Assembly: GCA_964387285.1 (NCBI GenBank)
Contig: CAYLWO010000017.1
Coordinates: 1 to 64,000 of the forward strand
Origin: Anaerohabitans sp964387285
Lineage (GTDB): Bacteria > Zhuqueibacterota > Zhuqueibacteria > Residuimicrobiales > Residuimicrobiaceae
Direction: 5' to 3'
DNA: 64,000 nt
Shown here: positions 44,354 to 54,600 of the stretch, piece after piece
Layout: the number at the start of each line of letters is the position of its first letter
Position numbering within the stretch: the stretch's first letter is position 1
Translations under genes and position numbers: made by a program
Notes under the pieces: generated by a model
What the model saw: only the letters and a program-made list of their open reading frames with translations
The model's database searches: none
What the model was told of the DNA's origin: nothing

Positions 44354-47300
44354 TTAAAAATTTATTTTTATGCCGAAAATAACATTGCGTGGATTCAGAA
44401 AAGTAACCGCTGTCAAATTCGGCATGTCAATATACGCTTTGGTGTCGATTCTTCTCTGGTTATCCTTGGCGATCTGTGGATCGTTCAAGGGATTCTCCAC
44501 CAACGGTTCATAATCAACGTCGTCGGGTCTGAAATCGCCGACCCGGTCATCGCCGTGCTGCAATCCGGATTCCCAACTGAAGCGCAAGGATTCCAAATAA
44601 GCGTTACGGTCATAGGTGTCGCTGAAACCGGTGGAGGTCAGGTATTTCAGATTAAGAACATTGGTAATGTCCATGTAGAACTGGAAATCGAGTTTAGCCA
44701 CTTTTATCAACTTGGAGAGGCGCAAATCCAGATTATAGGCATCTCGCCATTGCACGTTGCCTTCCAGACCATCTATGTTGTTGGGATTAAAGGTGTCGTA
44801 CGCTCCAGCCTTCCAATTGGCCAAAATATTCAAATTCCAGTCTGACAACGGATAAAGACCGGAGAGGCGCGGGCCAAACCGGATCGGCGTGCGCAAGTCG
44901 ATATTGGCGCGAAAATAGGGCCGCGGATGCGTCCGATCCTGCTTGGGATTGTCGCGCAAATAGTTCTTTTGTTTGGTTGGATCCTGATAATAATAAAGCA
45001 GATCAAAATAACCGCTGGTGCGCACATCATAGGTATAATTGACAAAGCCCGACAACCAGGATCCGCTGCGCTTGGTCAGCGTCACTTCAAAACCGCGAAT
45101 ATCCTGATAATTGTTATTAGTCGCTTTCCTGTATTGCACCGTATTGTTGACGTTGTAATAACCCACCCATCCCGGTTGATTGGTGACGTCCTTGTAATAA
45201 GCAGCCAGATTCAGCAGGAACATGTTCATGAGGTTCTGCGAATAACCCAGCTCATAGGCCACGGTTTTTTCCAGCACCATGTTGGGATTGCCCACATAGG
45301 TCACGAGACCGCTGTATTCCCGCTGCAGCTGGAAGCGGTACATGGAGGCCGGCTCGGAACGGAAATGGCCATAGTTGAAATAGAGCTTTGAGTTGTCCGA
45401 AATCGGATGCGAAATACCGAGACGCGGACTCCAGTAGGTCATGGCCTTACTGCTGCTTTTCGGCGCTGTGGTTTCGATGCTGTTGCCATAGCCGGCTTTG
45501 TAGATTTTGTCATAAATAGAGAGAACATAATAGTCGGTGTTGGAATTGGAATAGTCAAAGCGTAGGCCGAGATTGGCGATAAAGCCCTGGAACTCGAGCT
45601 TGTCCTGCACATAGACTCCCAGCCGATAAGGAAACACGCGATAAAAGGATTTCAGATTCCAGGTCGTCATGGAAGGACTGACGAATGAGCTTTTAACATC
45701 GTAATCGTTGTACACCCAATCGACGCCGGCCTTGACCTGATTGCGCAAATTGATCTGGCTGGTGGCATCCAAACGAACCCGGGTGGTGGTGTTCACCGAG
45801 GCATCGCGATCCAGATTCATCCAACCGCCCAGGCTGGTGCGGCCGTCGATGCCGGATGAACCGTATCCCCAATAGCCAAAAGGCGCTTCATCCACGCGAT
45901 AGCCGGCGATCGGTTCATAGATCTTGGCGGTATCGCGCAAAGTCGATTGAAAGGTGTTGTAGCGATTTGTGTTGGTTTGTGCGAATAATTCCACAAAGGT
46001 TTTAGGCGACAACACATGGACAATCTGGATGCCGGCCATATAGCGATACACATCGCTGGGACTGCAATAGTCCGGCATATAAAGCAAGCTGGCGCCGGTG
46101 CTGGCGGTGAGCAGATCCGCCACATCAGCGGCTTCGCGTACATTGCGGCCGGTCGGCGGCACTTTCCAGTTCCACTCCGATTGCGGCGAAACCGAATTCA
46201 CTTCGCCGTACAGGCCGGTGATCGTCAACCTGGTTTGCGGACCAAGATCCGAATTTAATTTAATCTGCGTCTGGTTTTCATTATAACTGTCGCGCGACAG
46301 CGGGAAAACATACATATCGCGTTGCCGGAAGTGAGAAGCGAAAAAGCGCAAATTGCCAAGTGGTTTGCCGATCAAAGGCACCGGCCCACCGAAACCGGCA
46401 TCCACTACATAATCCGGCTTGTTGATGTCGCCCTGGCGTCGATGTTGCCATTTGTACAGCTGTTGTGCGCCTTCGGGCGTCAGGTCGTTATTCGGATTTT
46501 TATCGCGCATGGTGGCGTCGGAAATGGCATTCCAGCCGCCGAAACCGGGATACTGCTGTTGGGTGTAGGCATCCCAGGCGCCGTTGTTGGTGCCGGTCCA
46601 ACATACCGCGTCGTCCAGATAAGGACGATTGAAATAAGAGTCCACAGCGTACAAGGAGGAACCAAAATTTTTCGGCCGAGCGGAACGATAATTAAAATCC
46701 AGCGAGGCGGAATAACGCTGCGTTTCGCCTTCGCGCGTCACGGCATTGACCAGGCCGGAACGCAGGTTGCCGTATTCCGCATTGAAACCGCCGGTTTGCA
46801 CCTGAATTTCTTTGACTGCCGCCAGACCGCTGATCATATAGGGAAGGTTGGATCGTTCGTCGTTCAGGGCAAAACCGTCCATCATAAAGGCGGTCTGGTT
46901 GGCGCTGCCGCCGCGCACGACAAGGCCGTCCGCATTGCGCTCGATGCCGGCCTGTAAAGCCAGGGCTTCCTTCACCGTGCGAATCGGCATGCTCTCGACG
47001 ACTTGCACTTCAATGTTCATCTGGCTGTTGGAGACGTCTTTGGTGACGATGGGGCGTTCTGCGATCACCACCACATCTTCACCGGCCAGCGCTGTAACCG
47101 CCATTTGCGCATCTGTCTGAGTGGTCAAATCGATAGCCACGCGAACCGACTGTACGCGCTTTTCCGCATACCCGACCAGCCGAAAACGCAGCGTATAAGT
47201 TCCGGGCGGCACCTGCAGCACCACAAACTCGCCGTTCAGGTTGCTGATCGCGCCCAAAGCCGTGCCTTCAACGGTGATGTTGACGCCCGGCAGCGGTTCA

Positions 47301-47413
47301 CGGCTTGCCGCATCCGTCACGCGTCCGGTGATTTTTCCCGTCGTGCCGGAATAGGTCAGCGAAGCCAGGCACAGGAGTAAAAGCCATATAGAAAAACTGT
47401 TTTTTCGCAACAT
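44354..47413 (-). CDS. TonB-dependent receptor B with carboxypeptidase-regulatory N-terminal domain
   Basis: 1019 residues from the ATG at 47413; a longer frame would run into the PorV-like gene upstream. The signal peptide ends near SLTYSGTTG. Residues ~25-105 are a carboxypeptidase-regulatory-like domain (ITGRVTDAASREPLPGVNIT, LRFRLVGYAEK). The plug follows: VVIAERPIVTKDVSNSQM, EALALQAGIERNADGLVVRG, TGGFNAEYGNLRSGLVNAVT. The remaining ~780 residues are a barrel ending in AVTFLNPRNVIFGIKINF with a terminal Phe. It takes up an unknown substrate with energy from TonB. No SusD-like partner is adjacent; surface protein B and PorV-like proteins are instead. Clear paralogue of 51606-54671. Confidence 0.88.
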   Translation of the reverse strand: MLRKNSFSIWLLLLCLASLTYSGTTGKITGRVTDAASREPLPGVNITVEGTALGAISNLNGEFVVLQVPPGTYTLRFRLVGYAEKRVQSVRVAIDLTTQTDAQMAVTALAGEDVVVIAERPIVTKDVSNSQMNIEVQVVESMPIRTVKEALALQAGIERNADGLVVRGGSANQTAFMMDGFALNDERSNLPYMISGLAAVKEIQVQTGGFNAEYGNLRSGLVNAVTREGETQRYSASLDFNYRSARPKNFGSSLYAVDSYFNRPYLDDAVCWTGTNNGAWDAYTQQQYPGFGGWNAISDATMRDKNPNNDLTPEGAQQLYKWQHRRQGDINKPDYVVDAGFGGPVPLIGKPLGNLRFFASHFRQRDMYVFPLSRDSYNENQTQIKLNSDLGPQTRLTITGLYGEVNSVSPQSEWNWKVPPTGRNVREAADVADLLTASTGASLLYMPDYCSPSDVYRYMAGIQIVHVLSPKTFVELFAQTNTNRYNTFQSTLRDTAKIYEPIAGYRVDEAPFGYWGYGSSGIDGRTSLGGWMNLDRDASVNTTTRVRLDATSQINLRNQVKAGVDWVYNDYDVKSSFVSPSMTTWNLKSFYRVFPYRLGVYVQDKLEFQGFIANLGLRFDYSNSNTDYYVLSIYDKIYKAGYGNSIETTAPKSSSKAMTYWSPRLGISHPISDNSKLYFNYGHFRSEPASMYRFQLQREYSGLVTYVGNPNMVLEKTVAYELGYSQNLMNMFLLNLAAYYKDVTNQPGWVGYYNVNNTVQYRKATNNNYQDIRGFEVTLTKRSGSWLSGFVNYTYDVRTSGYFDLLYYYQDPTKQKNYLRDNPKQDRTHPRPYFRANIDLRTPIRFGPRLSGLYPLSDWNLNILANWKAGAYDTFNPNNIDGLEGNVQWRDAYNLDLRLSKLIKVAKLDFQFYMDITNVLNLKYLTSTGFSDTYDRNAYLESLRFSWESGLQHGDDRVGDFRPDDVDYEPLVENPLNDPQIAKDNQRRIDTKAYIDMPNLTAVTFLNPRNVIFGIKINF

Positions 47414-47432
47414 GAGCAAAAACTCCGAATCG

Positions 47433-48449
47433 TTATAAACTGAATCGCAATGAAAATCGGTTGACCGTGTCAAACAGACTGAACGGCATATAGGCATAAT
47501 CAACGGCGAAACCGAATTTTTTCACGCCAAAACCTGCTGTGAAGTCATAACCGAACTGATTGGTGATATAACCGGCGCGCAACGCCAGCATATCCAGGAA
47601 CCGGTACTCGCCGCCGATATTGAGATATTCGGGATAATCTCGCGGATGCACGGCATCAACCGCCACCAGCAAGCTATGTTGTTTGGGATTGACCGGCAGC
47701 AGATCCAGCACATTCATGGAAACGCCGATTTTAAAGGTCAACGGCAGTTGAAAACTTTCCGCTTCATATTTGATCTCTTTGGAAAAATTGCGCACCGACA
47801 TGCCGAACACCAGACTTTTTAATCCGGTTTTATACAGAGTGCCGAAATCAAAGGCAACCACATCACGTGAATATTTTTTGACATCGATACTGGTGATGGA
47901 ATCGGTCACGGTGGTGTTGGGCACAAAACTGTTGCCCAGATCCTGATTGGCATATTTGATATGGCCGCCTACGCTGAATCGATCCGACAATTCACGGGCA
48001 TAGCCCACGCCCACGGCCAATATGCCGGGGCTGCCCCATTCTGGAATATCTTCATATCCTTTGTCGTTTTTAGCAAAGCTGGTCCAGTAGAACTTGCCGT
48101 AATCCGCGGTCATGAAACTGAAGCCGATCACGCCATAGCGGCCGCCGGCGATGTTGAGCGCAGCCGAACCGGAGAGGTATTGAATGTCGGCGATCCATTG
48201 CATGCTGTTCAAATTGATATCCATGCGCCCGGGCATGCCGGTCAGACCGGCCGGATTGTAGAACAGTGCGGTTGAGGCGCCGTGACAGGTATTGTAGGCT
48301 TCGCCCATGGCCGAAGCCTGAGCATTGACGCCGATGCTGAGAAACTGAAATCCGGTTTGCGCCAATTTCTGCTGGCCGAAAAGCAAAGAAGCAAGGCCGA
48401 AGACGAGGATTATGGTCAGCCGCCGGCCGTATATTTTTTCTAGTTTCAT
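47433..48449 (-). CDS. PorV/PorQ-family outer-membrane protein 2
   Basis: 338 residues. After the signal peptide (ends ASLLFG) the mature chain begins QQKLAQTGFQFLSIG and continues NAQASAMGEAYN and ALFYNPAGLTG, the conserved N-terminal signature of PorV/PorQ (UPF0164-like) barrels. It ends in RFSLRFSL, alternating and aromatic as for a barrel terminus. Proteins of this type carry CTD cargo from the SprA pore to attachment or form the PorQ/Z platform. It starts 35 nt after its paralogue and 19 nt before TonB receptor B, inside the cluster. Whether it handles surface proteins A and B is inference. Confidence 0.72.
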   Translation of the reverse strand: MKLEKIYGRRLTIILVFGLASLLFGQQKLAQTGFQFLSIGVNAQASAMGEAYNTCHGASTALFYNPAGLTGMPGRMDINLNSMQWIADIQYLSGSAALNIAGGRYGVIGFSFMTADYGKFYWTSFAKNDKGYEDIPEWGSPGILAVGVGYARELSDRFSVGGHIKYANQDLGNSFVPNTTVTDSITSIDVKKYSRDVVAFDFGTLYKTGLKSLVFGMSVRNFSKEIKYEAESFQLPLTFKIGVSMNVLDLLPVNPKQHSLLVAVDAVHPRDYPEYLNIGGEYRFLDMLALRAGYITNQFGYDFTAGFGVKKFGFAVDYAYMPFSLFDTVNRFSLRFSL

Positions 48450-48484
48450 TCCAGACGCCTTTATCTATCTTTGTTCGGTAAACG

Positions 48485-49489
48485 TCATAATGCAAAATGA
48501 AAAGAGAATCGGTGCACGTCGCCGAACAATCCGAACGGCGTGTAGGCATAGTCCCAACCGATTTGATAATTCTTGAAATCCTTCACCAGACCAACGCCGG
48601 CATTGAATCCGTGTTCATCATTCGGGGTGGAATAGCCGGCGCGCACGGCAAAGAGATTGGCCAGCACGTATTCGCCGCCCACGTTGATCTGCTCCGGATA
48701 ATCCCGCGGATGCACCGCATCCACGGACACCAACAGGCTGTGCTTCGCCGGATCGATATCATACAGGTCGAACAGGTTCATGGACAAACCGACTTTGAAC
48801 GTCAGCGGCAGCTGAAAACCCTCTTCCAGATATTTTATTTCCTGAGAAAAATTGCGCACATGCATGCCGAAAAAAAGGCTCTTGTACCCGGTGCGATAAA
48901 GAATGCCGAAATCAAAGGCCATCACATTGCGCGAGTAATCGGTGCGGCCATATTGACTGCCGTTCAGCATGCTGGTGACGGCGCTGCCCAGGTTTTGATA
49001 GACATATTTGATATTGCCGCCGATGGCAAACTTGTCGGTCAAGGCATTGGCATAACCGACGCCCACGCATCCGGCGCTGGGGCTAAACGTGCCCATATCC
49101 TCATAGCCTCGTTCTGAGGAGGAACGAATGGTCGACTTGAAATCACCGTACATGACGTTCACGACGGAGACGCCGATGACGCCGAACTTGCCCTGCATCG
49201 GTCTGAAGGCCACGCTGCCAAAACCGTAATTAATGCCGGCGATCCAGCGCACACTGCCGACCGCCGCATCCACGTTATGATCCAGGCGAGCCATGCCGGC
49301 CGGATTAAAAAACATGGATTCGGATCGGCCTTCCACTGCGCTGGCGGCATCGCCCATGGCGCTTATTTTAGGGTCGGTAGAAACGCTGAGAAACTTCATG
49401 CCGGTCTGCGCCAATTTCTGCAGTTGACCGAAACCCGTTCCGAATGAAAGCAGTATCACGCTGATAATAATGCCACGCAGAGATTTCAT
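48485..49489 (-). CDS. PorV/PorQ-family outer-membrane protein 1
   Basis: 334 residues from the ATG at 49489; a GTG four codons earlier is possible. The signal peptide ends near GTGFG, leaving Gln. The signature GQLQKLAQTGMKFLSV, ISAMGDAASAVEG and SMFFNPAGMARL is shared with the next gene and with PorV. It ends RFSFHFAL. This gene and 47433-48449 are tandem paralogues, probably an old duplication, and both differ from the PorV beside PorU. Position between surface protein A and TonB receptor B suggests they serve the cluster. Confidence 0.72.
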   Translation of the reverse strand: MKSLRGIIISVILLSFGTGFGQLQKLAQTGMKFLSVSTDPKISAMGDAASAVEGRSESMFFNPAGMARLDHNVDAAVGSVRWIAGINYGFGSVAFRPMQGKFGVIGVSVVNVMYGDFKSTIRSSSERGYEDMGTFSPSAGCVGVGYANALTDKFAIGGNIKYVYQNLGSAVTSMLNGSQYGRTDYSRNVMAFDFGILYRTGYKSLFFGMHVRNFSQEIKYLEEGFQLPLTFKVGLSMNLFDLYDIDPAKHSLLVSVDAVHPRDYPEQINVGGEYVLANLFAVRAGYSTPNDEHGFNAGVGLVKDFKNYQIGWDYAYTPFGLFGDVHRFSFHFAL

Positions 49490-49510
49490 TTCGTTACCCA
49501 CAATTTAGAG

Positions 49511-51577
49511 TTAACGGATAATGACAAACTTGACGATTTCACTTTCACCGGTCCTGTTGTCCGTGACCACCGCAATATAGATTCCGGTCACCACGATCTG
49601 GTTCGACGAAGTCGTACAGTTCCAGTAAGCATCGCCGGTATCGTCCGTATGTTCGATGGTCTTGATCAACTCGCCGTTTTCAGTGAAAATTTTAATGGTG
49701 CACAAGCCCGGAATGTCGAAAAAGCCGATCTTGTCCGGCTCATCGGGGAAACGCAATGCGCTGGCGTCAGCGCCCAAAGAGAAGGGATTCGGCACCACGC
49801 GAATTTGACTCAGGCTGGTTCCGGCCGGTCGTTTCAAAGTGGCCGGATCGTAGGTTTGCGTATAATAGCGGCTGCTGCGCAAAGGACCCGGGGCGGTCAG
49901 GCCGGCGCCGGTGTTGGCTGAGGCATTGCCCACAGCTACGATATAATAATAATAACTGGGGCCGCGCTCCAGATTTCTGTCATTATACACGCGATCGTTG
50001 GGTCCCACCGAAGCGATCAGCGCATAGGTGCTGTCATAACGTCCTTTGGCGCGATAGATTTCAAAACCGCTCAGATTATCCATACCTCCAGGAAAAAGAT
50101 CCCACGTTAACTCGATGCGATCGCCCAGACCGTTGACGAAAAATTGTTTGGGCGGCAACGGCGGCTTGGGAATTTCATAACCTGATTGATGGTTAGCGGT
50201 AATGCGGCGAAAGGTTTGGAACAGCGAATCCCTGCTGGACATGACCCATTCGTTCTTTTGTTTGGCGGTAATCTGTTTTTGTTTGTATTGCCGGCCAACT
50301 TCTATGCATTTGGCCCGGCTGAGACCGGCGGCTCCTTCGGCCAGGACAACGTGAATACTCTCGCCGGGTTTGATCGTATAGGGACCATAGCCGTTAAAGG
50401 CTGAAAAACCTCCGGCTGTGCCCAGAGCCGGGTCGCCGGTGGGTTCGGTGAACTTGCCGGCCGGTTCCACCTTGTCGGCGTGTCTGGGCGACATGTGACC
50501 ATAGGACATCCAGCCGTACTCTTGCGTCATTTTAACCGTATTCAAGGCGTCGTTATTGGACTGTAACGGGTCATCAGAACTTTGATACATGGTGGTGCTG
50601 GGCTGGCCCAGGTCGTCGATTTTTTGTGTTGCGGATTTATCGGCGTATAACGTGAGAATGCCGGCAAACTGAGCTGCAGCCAAACGTCCGGTGGAGTCGG
50701 TTTTGTCGATGTAGCCTGCACTTTGCGTAGGATCCCAAACCGGCGCGCCCACATTGTCATAGGTTACGAACGGCGGGAATTTGCCATGCCAGAAATAGTG
50801 CGCGCGAAATTGTTCGTTGGCGGCATCCGCCTTGACGCCGTCGCCGCGCGTATCGATCATGGTGTTCATGCCCCAGCCGGTGCCGTTGCCGATGACATAG
50901 CGCGGTTCCCGACACACCGACATGCGATACTGGAACAAAAAATATACATCGTTCAAGGTGACGTTGGGCAACTCGATATCCGCATCCGCATCGGTGTTGC
51001 CGGTGTTGGTAAAGGTATAGTCCAGGATGTGATAGTTGTCATGAAAATCCTGACTGAACTGCATGATTTTTCGTTCAATGGTCAAGCCCAGCGCAGAATT
51101 GATCACACTGATGATCATACGATCAGGTTTGATATTGGGATCAACCCGGTCATTGAAGGTCAGGGCTTCGCCCTGGGAACGGTTGCCGTCCACATACACT
51201 TCCGGCGGATCAAAGCGGCTGACCATCTCAAATGTAACGGGAAAGAGTTCATTGGTGCCGCGCACACGCGGTCCTACGTGTACGACTTTGTGTTCGTAGA
51301 AAACGTTTTTCTCATCGGTGAAGCCTCTGGCGCCGATCCACATTCCTTTGGCCGCCTGCATGTCCTGATAATTATAGATGGCCGGCCAGCGAAAGCCGTA
51401 CTGCTGAGAAGCAAACAGCCCGTGTTCGATTTCGCCGCCGATGTCCGAATACCAGTTATGGAACGAGCCGGCAGCAAGCCACTTGGTGTTGTCCTGGCCC
51501 GGCGCCGGGCAGGCGAACAGAACAAAAAGAAATAAGCAAGACAAAAAATGTCGCAGCAGGATATTACGGTTATTCAT
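49511..51577 (-). CDS. TonB-receptor-associated surface protein A with variant sorting domain
   Basis: 688 residues from the ATG at 51577 (GAGG 5 nt upstream); an earlier start inside the spacer is less likely. Signal peptide ending near FACPAPG, leaving Gln. The body shares blocks with surface protein B: SVINSALGLTIERK against TVNTTMGLTMTRR, NYHILDYTFTNTGNTD against NYFITEYTFTNTGNTD, and CREPR against CREGS. A fibronectin-III-like part (IELTWDLFPGGMDNLSGFEI) is followed by a variant CTD: RVVPNPFSLGADASAL, IPGLCTIKIFTENGELIKTI, final IVKFVIIR. The N-terminal part has no family that I recognise. It lies 28 nt after TonB receptor A. Possibly the extracellular substrate-binding partner of the receptor, in place of SusD. 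Confidence 0.65.
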   Translation of the reverse strand: MNNRNILLRHFLSCLFLFVLFACPAPGQDNTKWLAAGSFHNWYSDIGGEIEHGLFASQQYGFRWPAIYNYQDMQAAKGMWIGARGFTDEKNVFYEHKVVHVGPRVRGTNELFPVTFEMVSRFDPPEVYVDGNRSQGEALTFNDRVDPNIKPDRMIISVINSALGLTIERKIMQFSQDFHDNYHILDYTFTNTGNTDADADIELPNVTLNDVYFLFQYRMSVCREPRYVIGNGTGWGMNTMIDTRGDGVKADAANEQFRAHYFWHGKFPPFVTYDNVGAPVWDPTQSAGYIDKTDSTGRLAAAQFAGILTLYADKSATQKIDDLGQPSTTMYQSSDDPLQSNNDALNTVKMTQEYGWMSYGHMSPRHADKVEPAGKFTEPTGDPALGTAGGFSAFNGYGPYTIKPGESIHVVLAEGAAGLSRAKCIEVGRQYKQKQITAKQKNEWVMSSRDSLFQTFRRITANHQSGYEIPKPPLPPKQFFVNGLGDRIELTWDLFPGGMDNLSGFEIYRAKGRYDSTYALIASVGPNDRVYNDRNLERGPSYYYYIVAVGNASANTGAGLTAPGPLRSSRYYTQTYDPATLKRPAGTSLSQIRVVPNPFSLGADASALRFPDEPDKIGFFDIPGLCTIKIFTENGELIKTIEHTDDTGDAYWNCTTSSNQIVVTGIYIAVVTDNRTGESEIVKFVIIR

Positions 51578-51605
51578 ACAAGCCTCAATGGTATTGAACA
51601 TCGAT

Positions 51606-54600
51606 TCAGAAAGAAAAATCCCAATTCAACTTGATGCCGAAAAAGATATCGCGCGGATTCAGAAACGTGAAATATTCCTGGTTCGGCATGTCGATGTAAG
51701 CTTTGTTATCCAGCACCCATTGTTGATGCTCCTTGTCCGGATCGTTGGCGTCATACGGTTCATACGGCACGGTGCGATAATCGCCGGGCTTGTCATGGCC
51801 CGGAACATTGCCGTAGCTCAGCTTGTCGCCGATTTCAGCCGGCAGATGCAGAGACTGCATATACGCGATGTAATCCTTGCCGTCGTAAAAGCCGTAATTG
51901 GACATATATTTGATGTTGAGCGCGTTATTGATGTCCGCAAAAATATCCAGTTCCAGACGTTTGATGCGTATGGTCTTGCTGATGCGCAAAGTAACGTTGT
52001 AATAATCGCGCCACTGCACGTTGTTCACGATGCCGGGGATGGAACCGCCGCCGGTCCAGGTAAAGTGACGGCCGGCGCTCCAACTGGCCAGAATGCTCAG
52101 ATTCCAGTTGCTGAGCGGCTGCACGCCCAGCAGCGTGGGACCGAATTGTTGCGGCGTGAAGAGATAGATATTGGCGCGGGCAAAAGGTTGCGGCACCGGT
52201 TTGGACTGGTAGTTATTGGTATATTCCCGCTCGTACAATCGCTGCAAGGCGGGATTCTGGTTATATTGATCGAAATCAAAATTTCCGCTGGTGGTGACAT
52301 GATAGGTATAGTTGGCGAATCCCTGCACCCAATTGCCGCGATTCTTGGTGACCGTGGCTTCAAAGCCGCGAATGTCCTGATAGTTGCTCGGCGTGGTGAC
52401 GGAATAACTCACCTTGTTGTCGCCGGACTTGTAGGTGATCGTGCGGGATTGATTGGAAATGTCCTTGTAATAACCTGCCAAATGCAGCAGGAATTCATCG
52501 AGCAGATTGTGTTCATAACCCAATTCATAGGCCACGGTCTTGGGCAGGGTGATGTTGGGATTGCCTAACGAAGAGATCGAGTTGTTGTCCGTGGAACGCA
52601 CAACGCGAAACAGGTTTGACGATTCCGGCAATTGGCGAAAATGGCCGTAATTAAAATAGATTTTGCTGTTGACCGAGATGGGAAAAGCGATGCCCAGGCG
52701 CGGACTCAGATTGAATTGCTTTTTGGTATCGACTTTTTCAATCATGGTGTCCATGACAGCGGCATTGGCGGCCGTAAAGCCCTGATCGAATTTATCGTAA
52801 TCGTACCACTTGCCGCCGGCATGGGAATAATCCAGACGCAAACCGATGTTGGCAATCATGCCCTCAAACTCGAGCTTGTCCTGCACATACAAGGCGCCGG
52901 TTTTAGGAAAGGTGTGCCAGCGGGACACCGATTGATAACGATATAAATATTCATCCACTGCGGCATAACGGGTGTTATTATCGGTATAGGTGAACTCGGC
53001 GCCGGCTTTGAGAAAATGGTAACGGTTCAATTGACTGGAAAAATCAACCTTGCCCGTATACGTGACGATGCGGGTGGTGTCGCGCGAATTGCTCATACCC
53101 ACGCCCATGCGCATGCTGCCGCCGTCGCCGCCGGCAATGCCCATGCTGGGCCATGGATAGTAACCGAACGGCGCTTCATCGACGTAATTGCTGTTGCCGA
53201 ACAGATACACCCTGGAGGTATCGCGGCTGCGGCCGGGATTGGTGTCATACTTGGATTCAAAACGCTGCAAACTTGCTTCATAAAAAGTTGAAGACGACAA
53301 CACATGGGTCAACTTGGCGGCGGTGCTGTTGCGCAGGATGCGCGTCGGGCACCAGTAATCGGTGGCAAACATGCGCGTGTCGATATAACTCACCTGGCTG
53401 AGATTGGAAGCGATGCCCTCTGTGGAACGAAAAATGCCGCCGGCGCCGCTGCGCGAGCTGTTGGCGCCTGTGGCTGCGCCCTGCAATCCCTCGATCATCA
53501 GTTTCATGTTCGGTTTGAGATCTGCCGATAATTTGAGTTGACCGGTATAATCGCGATAACTGTCCTTGACCAGGGGCACCAGGTACATTTCCTGCGCGCT
53601 GCGATAAGAGGCCAGAAAACGCAAGCCGCCCAACCGGCTGCTCAGACCGGGCACAGGACCGCCGAAGGTGGCATCCAAATCATAATCCGGCTCCTTAATA
53701 TCCAGTTGCCGGCGGTGCTCCCACAGAAAAAGTTGTTGTGCGGCATAAGGGGTCAGGTCGTTGTTCGGATTGTTATCAGCAATGCGTCGCGCAGACAAAG
53801 CGTTCCATCCCTCAAAGCTGGCATACTGTTTTTGTGTAAACGCGTCCCAGGCGCCGTTCGTAGTGCCGGTCCAGCAGACGTCGTCATCCAGATAAGGACG
53901 CAACCAAAAGGTGTTGGGATTGTTGGGAGACGGGCCAAAATGCTTTTGCGCCACCGGGCTATAGCGGCTGATGAGAGACAATGAATATTGATCTTTCTTG
54001 CCTTCTTTGGTGATCACATTGATCAAACCGGAACGCACATTGCCGTACTCGGCATTAAAGCCGCCGGTTTGAATCTGAATTTCATTGATGGAAGTAAGAC
54101 TGACGGCTGTGTACGGCGTATTGTCGCGCGGATCGCGCAAGGTAACACCGTCCACCATAAATGCGGTCTGATCGATCGAACCGCCGCGAATCTGCAATCC
54201 CTGCGCGCCGGCCTGCAGACCGATCACGGTATTGATGCTGACCGTGGGCAGAATTTCCATTTCGCGGCTGGTGATGTTGGCCTGACTGGATGAGACATCC
54301 TTGGTCACCACCGGACGTTGCGCCACCACCGTAACGGTCTCACCCTGTAACGTTTCCTGTTTCAGTGTGATATTATTGTTAGTGGTCAAATCGATCTGCA
54401 CGCGAATGTTCTTGACATATTGGGTGGTATACCCGACAAAGCTGGCGCGCAAGGTATATTCACCGGGCGGCACGTTCAAGATGGTATAGTATCCATCTAT
54501 GTTGCTGACGGCGCCGAGCGTGGTATTTTCCAGCATAATGTTCACGCCGGGCATAATGTCGCCGGAAGCAGCGTCCTTAACCAGACCGGCGATCTTGCCG

